Notes under the pieces: model-generated | What the model saw: only the letters and a program-made list of their open reading frames with translations | Database searches by the model: none | What the model was told of the DNA's origin: nothing | NCBI GenBank assembly: GCA_944386375.1 | Contig: CALXAW010000025.1 | Span: 1-14,859 of the forward strand | Origin: an uncultured Clostridia bacterium | Lineage (GTDB): Bacteria > Bacillota > Clostridia > TANB77 > CAG-508 | Direction of reading: 5' to 3' | DNA: 14,859 nucleotides | Position numbers and translations under genes: made by a program | Shown: piece by piece, positions 14,731 to 14,859 of the stretch | Position numbering within the stretch: the stretch's first letter is position 1 | Layout of the letters: each line of letters starts with the position of its first letter

Positions 14731-14859
14731 TTATGCTTCAACCTCTATTAATTTTTCGAGTTCGCGAATTTTATCTCTTAACTCTGCTGCTTTTTCAAAT
14801 TCCATTTCTGCTGCATGTTGTAGCATTTCGTCTGTAAGTTTGCTAATTATATCTTTTAT
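14731..14859 (-). CDS. uvrB: Excinuclease ABC subunit B, C-terminal fragment (UVR domain)
   Basis: The last 42 residues and stop of a protein that enters from the right edge. The fragment contains LTDEMLQHAAEMEFEKAAEL (residues 8-27 of the visible part), followed by RDKIRELEKL. This is the antiparallel helical UVR domain that ends UvrB and binds UvrC. UVR domains also occur in UvrC and in McsA- and ClpC-type proteins. Position at the extreme C-terminus, and uvrA as a near neighbour on the same strand, favour UvrB. UvrB is the helicase-like damage-verification subunit loaded by UvrA. Confidence 0.88.
   Translation of the reverse strand: MKDIISKLTDEMLQHAAEMEFEKAAELRDKIRELEKLIEVEA

Overview
The window is a tightly packed stretch of an AT-rich genome. 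Every supported gene lies on the minus strand, so the gene order below is read from right to left. Low G+C, strong AGGAGG-type ribosome binding sites, a clostridial-style gap-pgk-tpiA-gpmI-eno glycolytic run and the MEP isoprenoid pathway all point to a Bacillota (Firmicutes) bacterium, most likely an uncultured Clostridia-like lineage. That placement is inference; there is no rRNA in the window to test it.

Region 1 (about 14859-11290) is DNA repair and quality control: the last 42 codons of uvrB, a 118-bp hairpin-forming repeat, dtd (D-aminoacyl-tRNA deacylase) and uvrA. Region 2 (11280-9669) has its own promoter and carries rfbC and rfbB, two of the four dTDP-L-rhamnose genes; rfbA and rfbD are not here.

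Region 3 (9643-1) is a central-metabolism operon that begins at a near-consensus promoter with an inverted repeat in its spacer: gap, a 126-bp hairpin-forming repeat with a possible second promoter, pgk, pdp, ispG, ispH, tpiA, gpmI, a YezG/DUF600-like gene, and eno running off the left edge. Three non-glycolytic genes (pdp, ispG, ispH) are inserted between pgk and tpiA. They share the triose-phosphate node: glyceraldehyde 3-phosphate feeds the MEP pathway, and deoxynucleoside breakdown can return it. The YezG-like gene resembles immunity proteins of LXG toxins and has no toxin beside it.

The most unusual structure is the pair of intergenic elements at 8467-8592 and 14586-14703. They share a 17-base core (GCGTACTTGGTGTACGT), the same internal-loop bases (AAGGC facing AACRCA) and the same nested-stem layout, while their stem sequences differ almost completely. 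This is what is expected of a conserved RNA or DNA secondary structure. No tRNA, rRNA, CRISPR array, insertion sequence or plus-strand gene was found.
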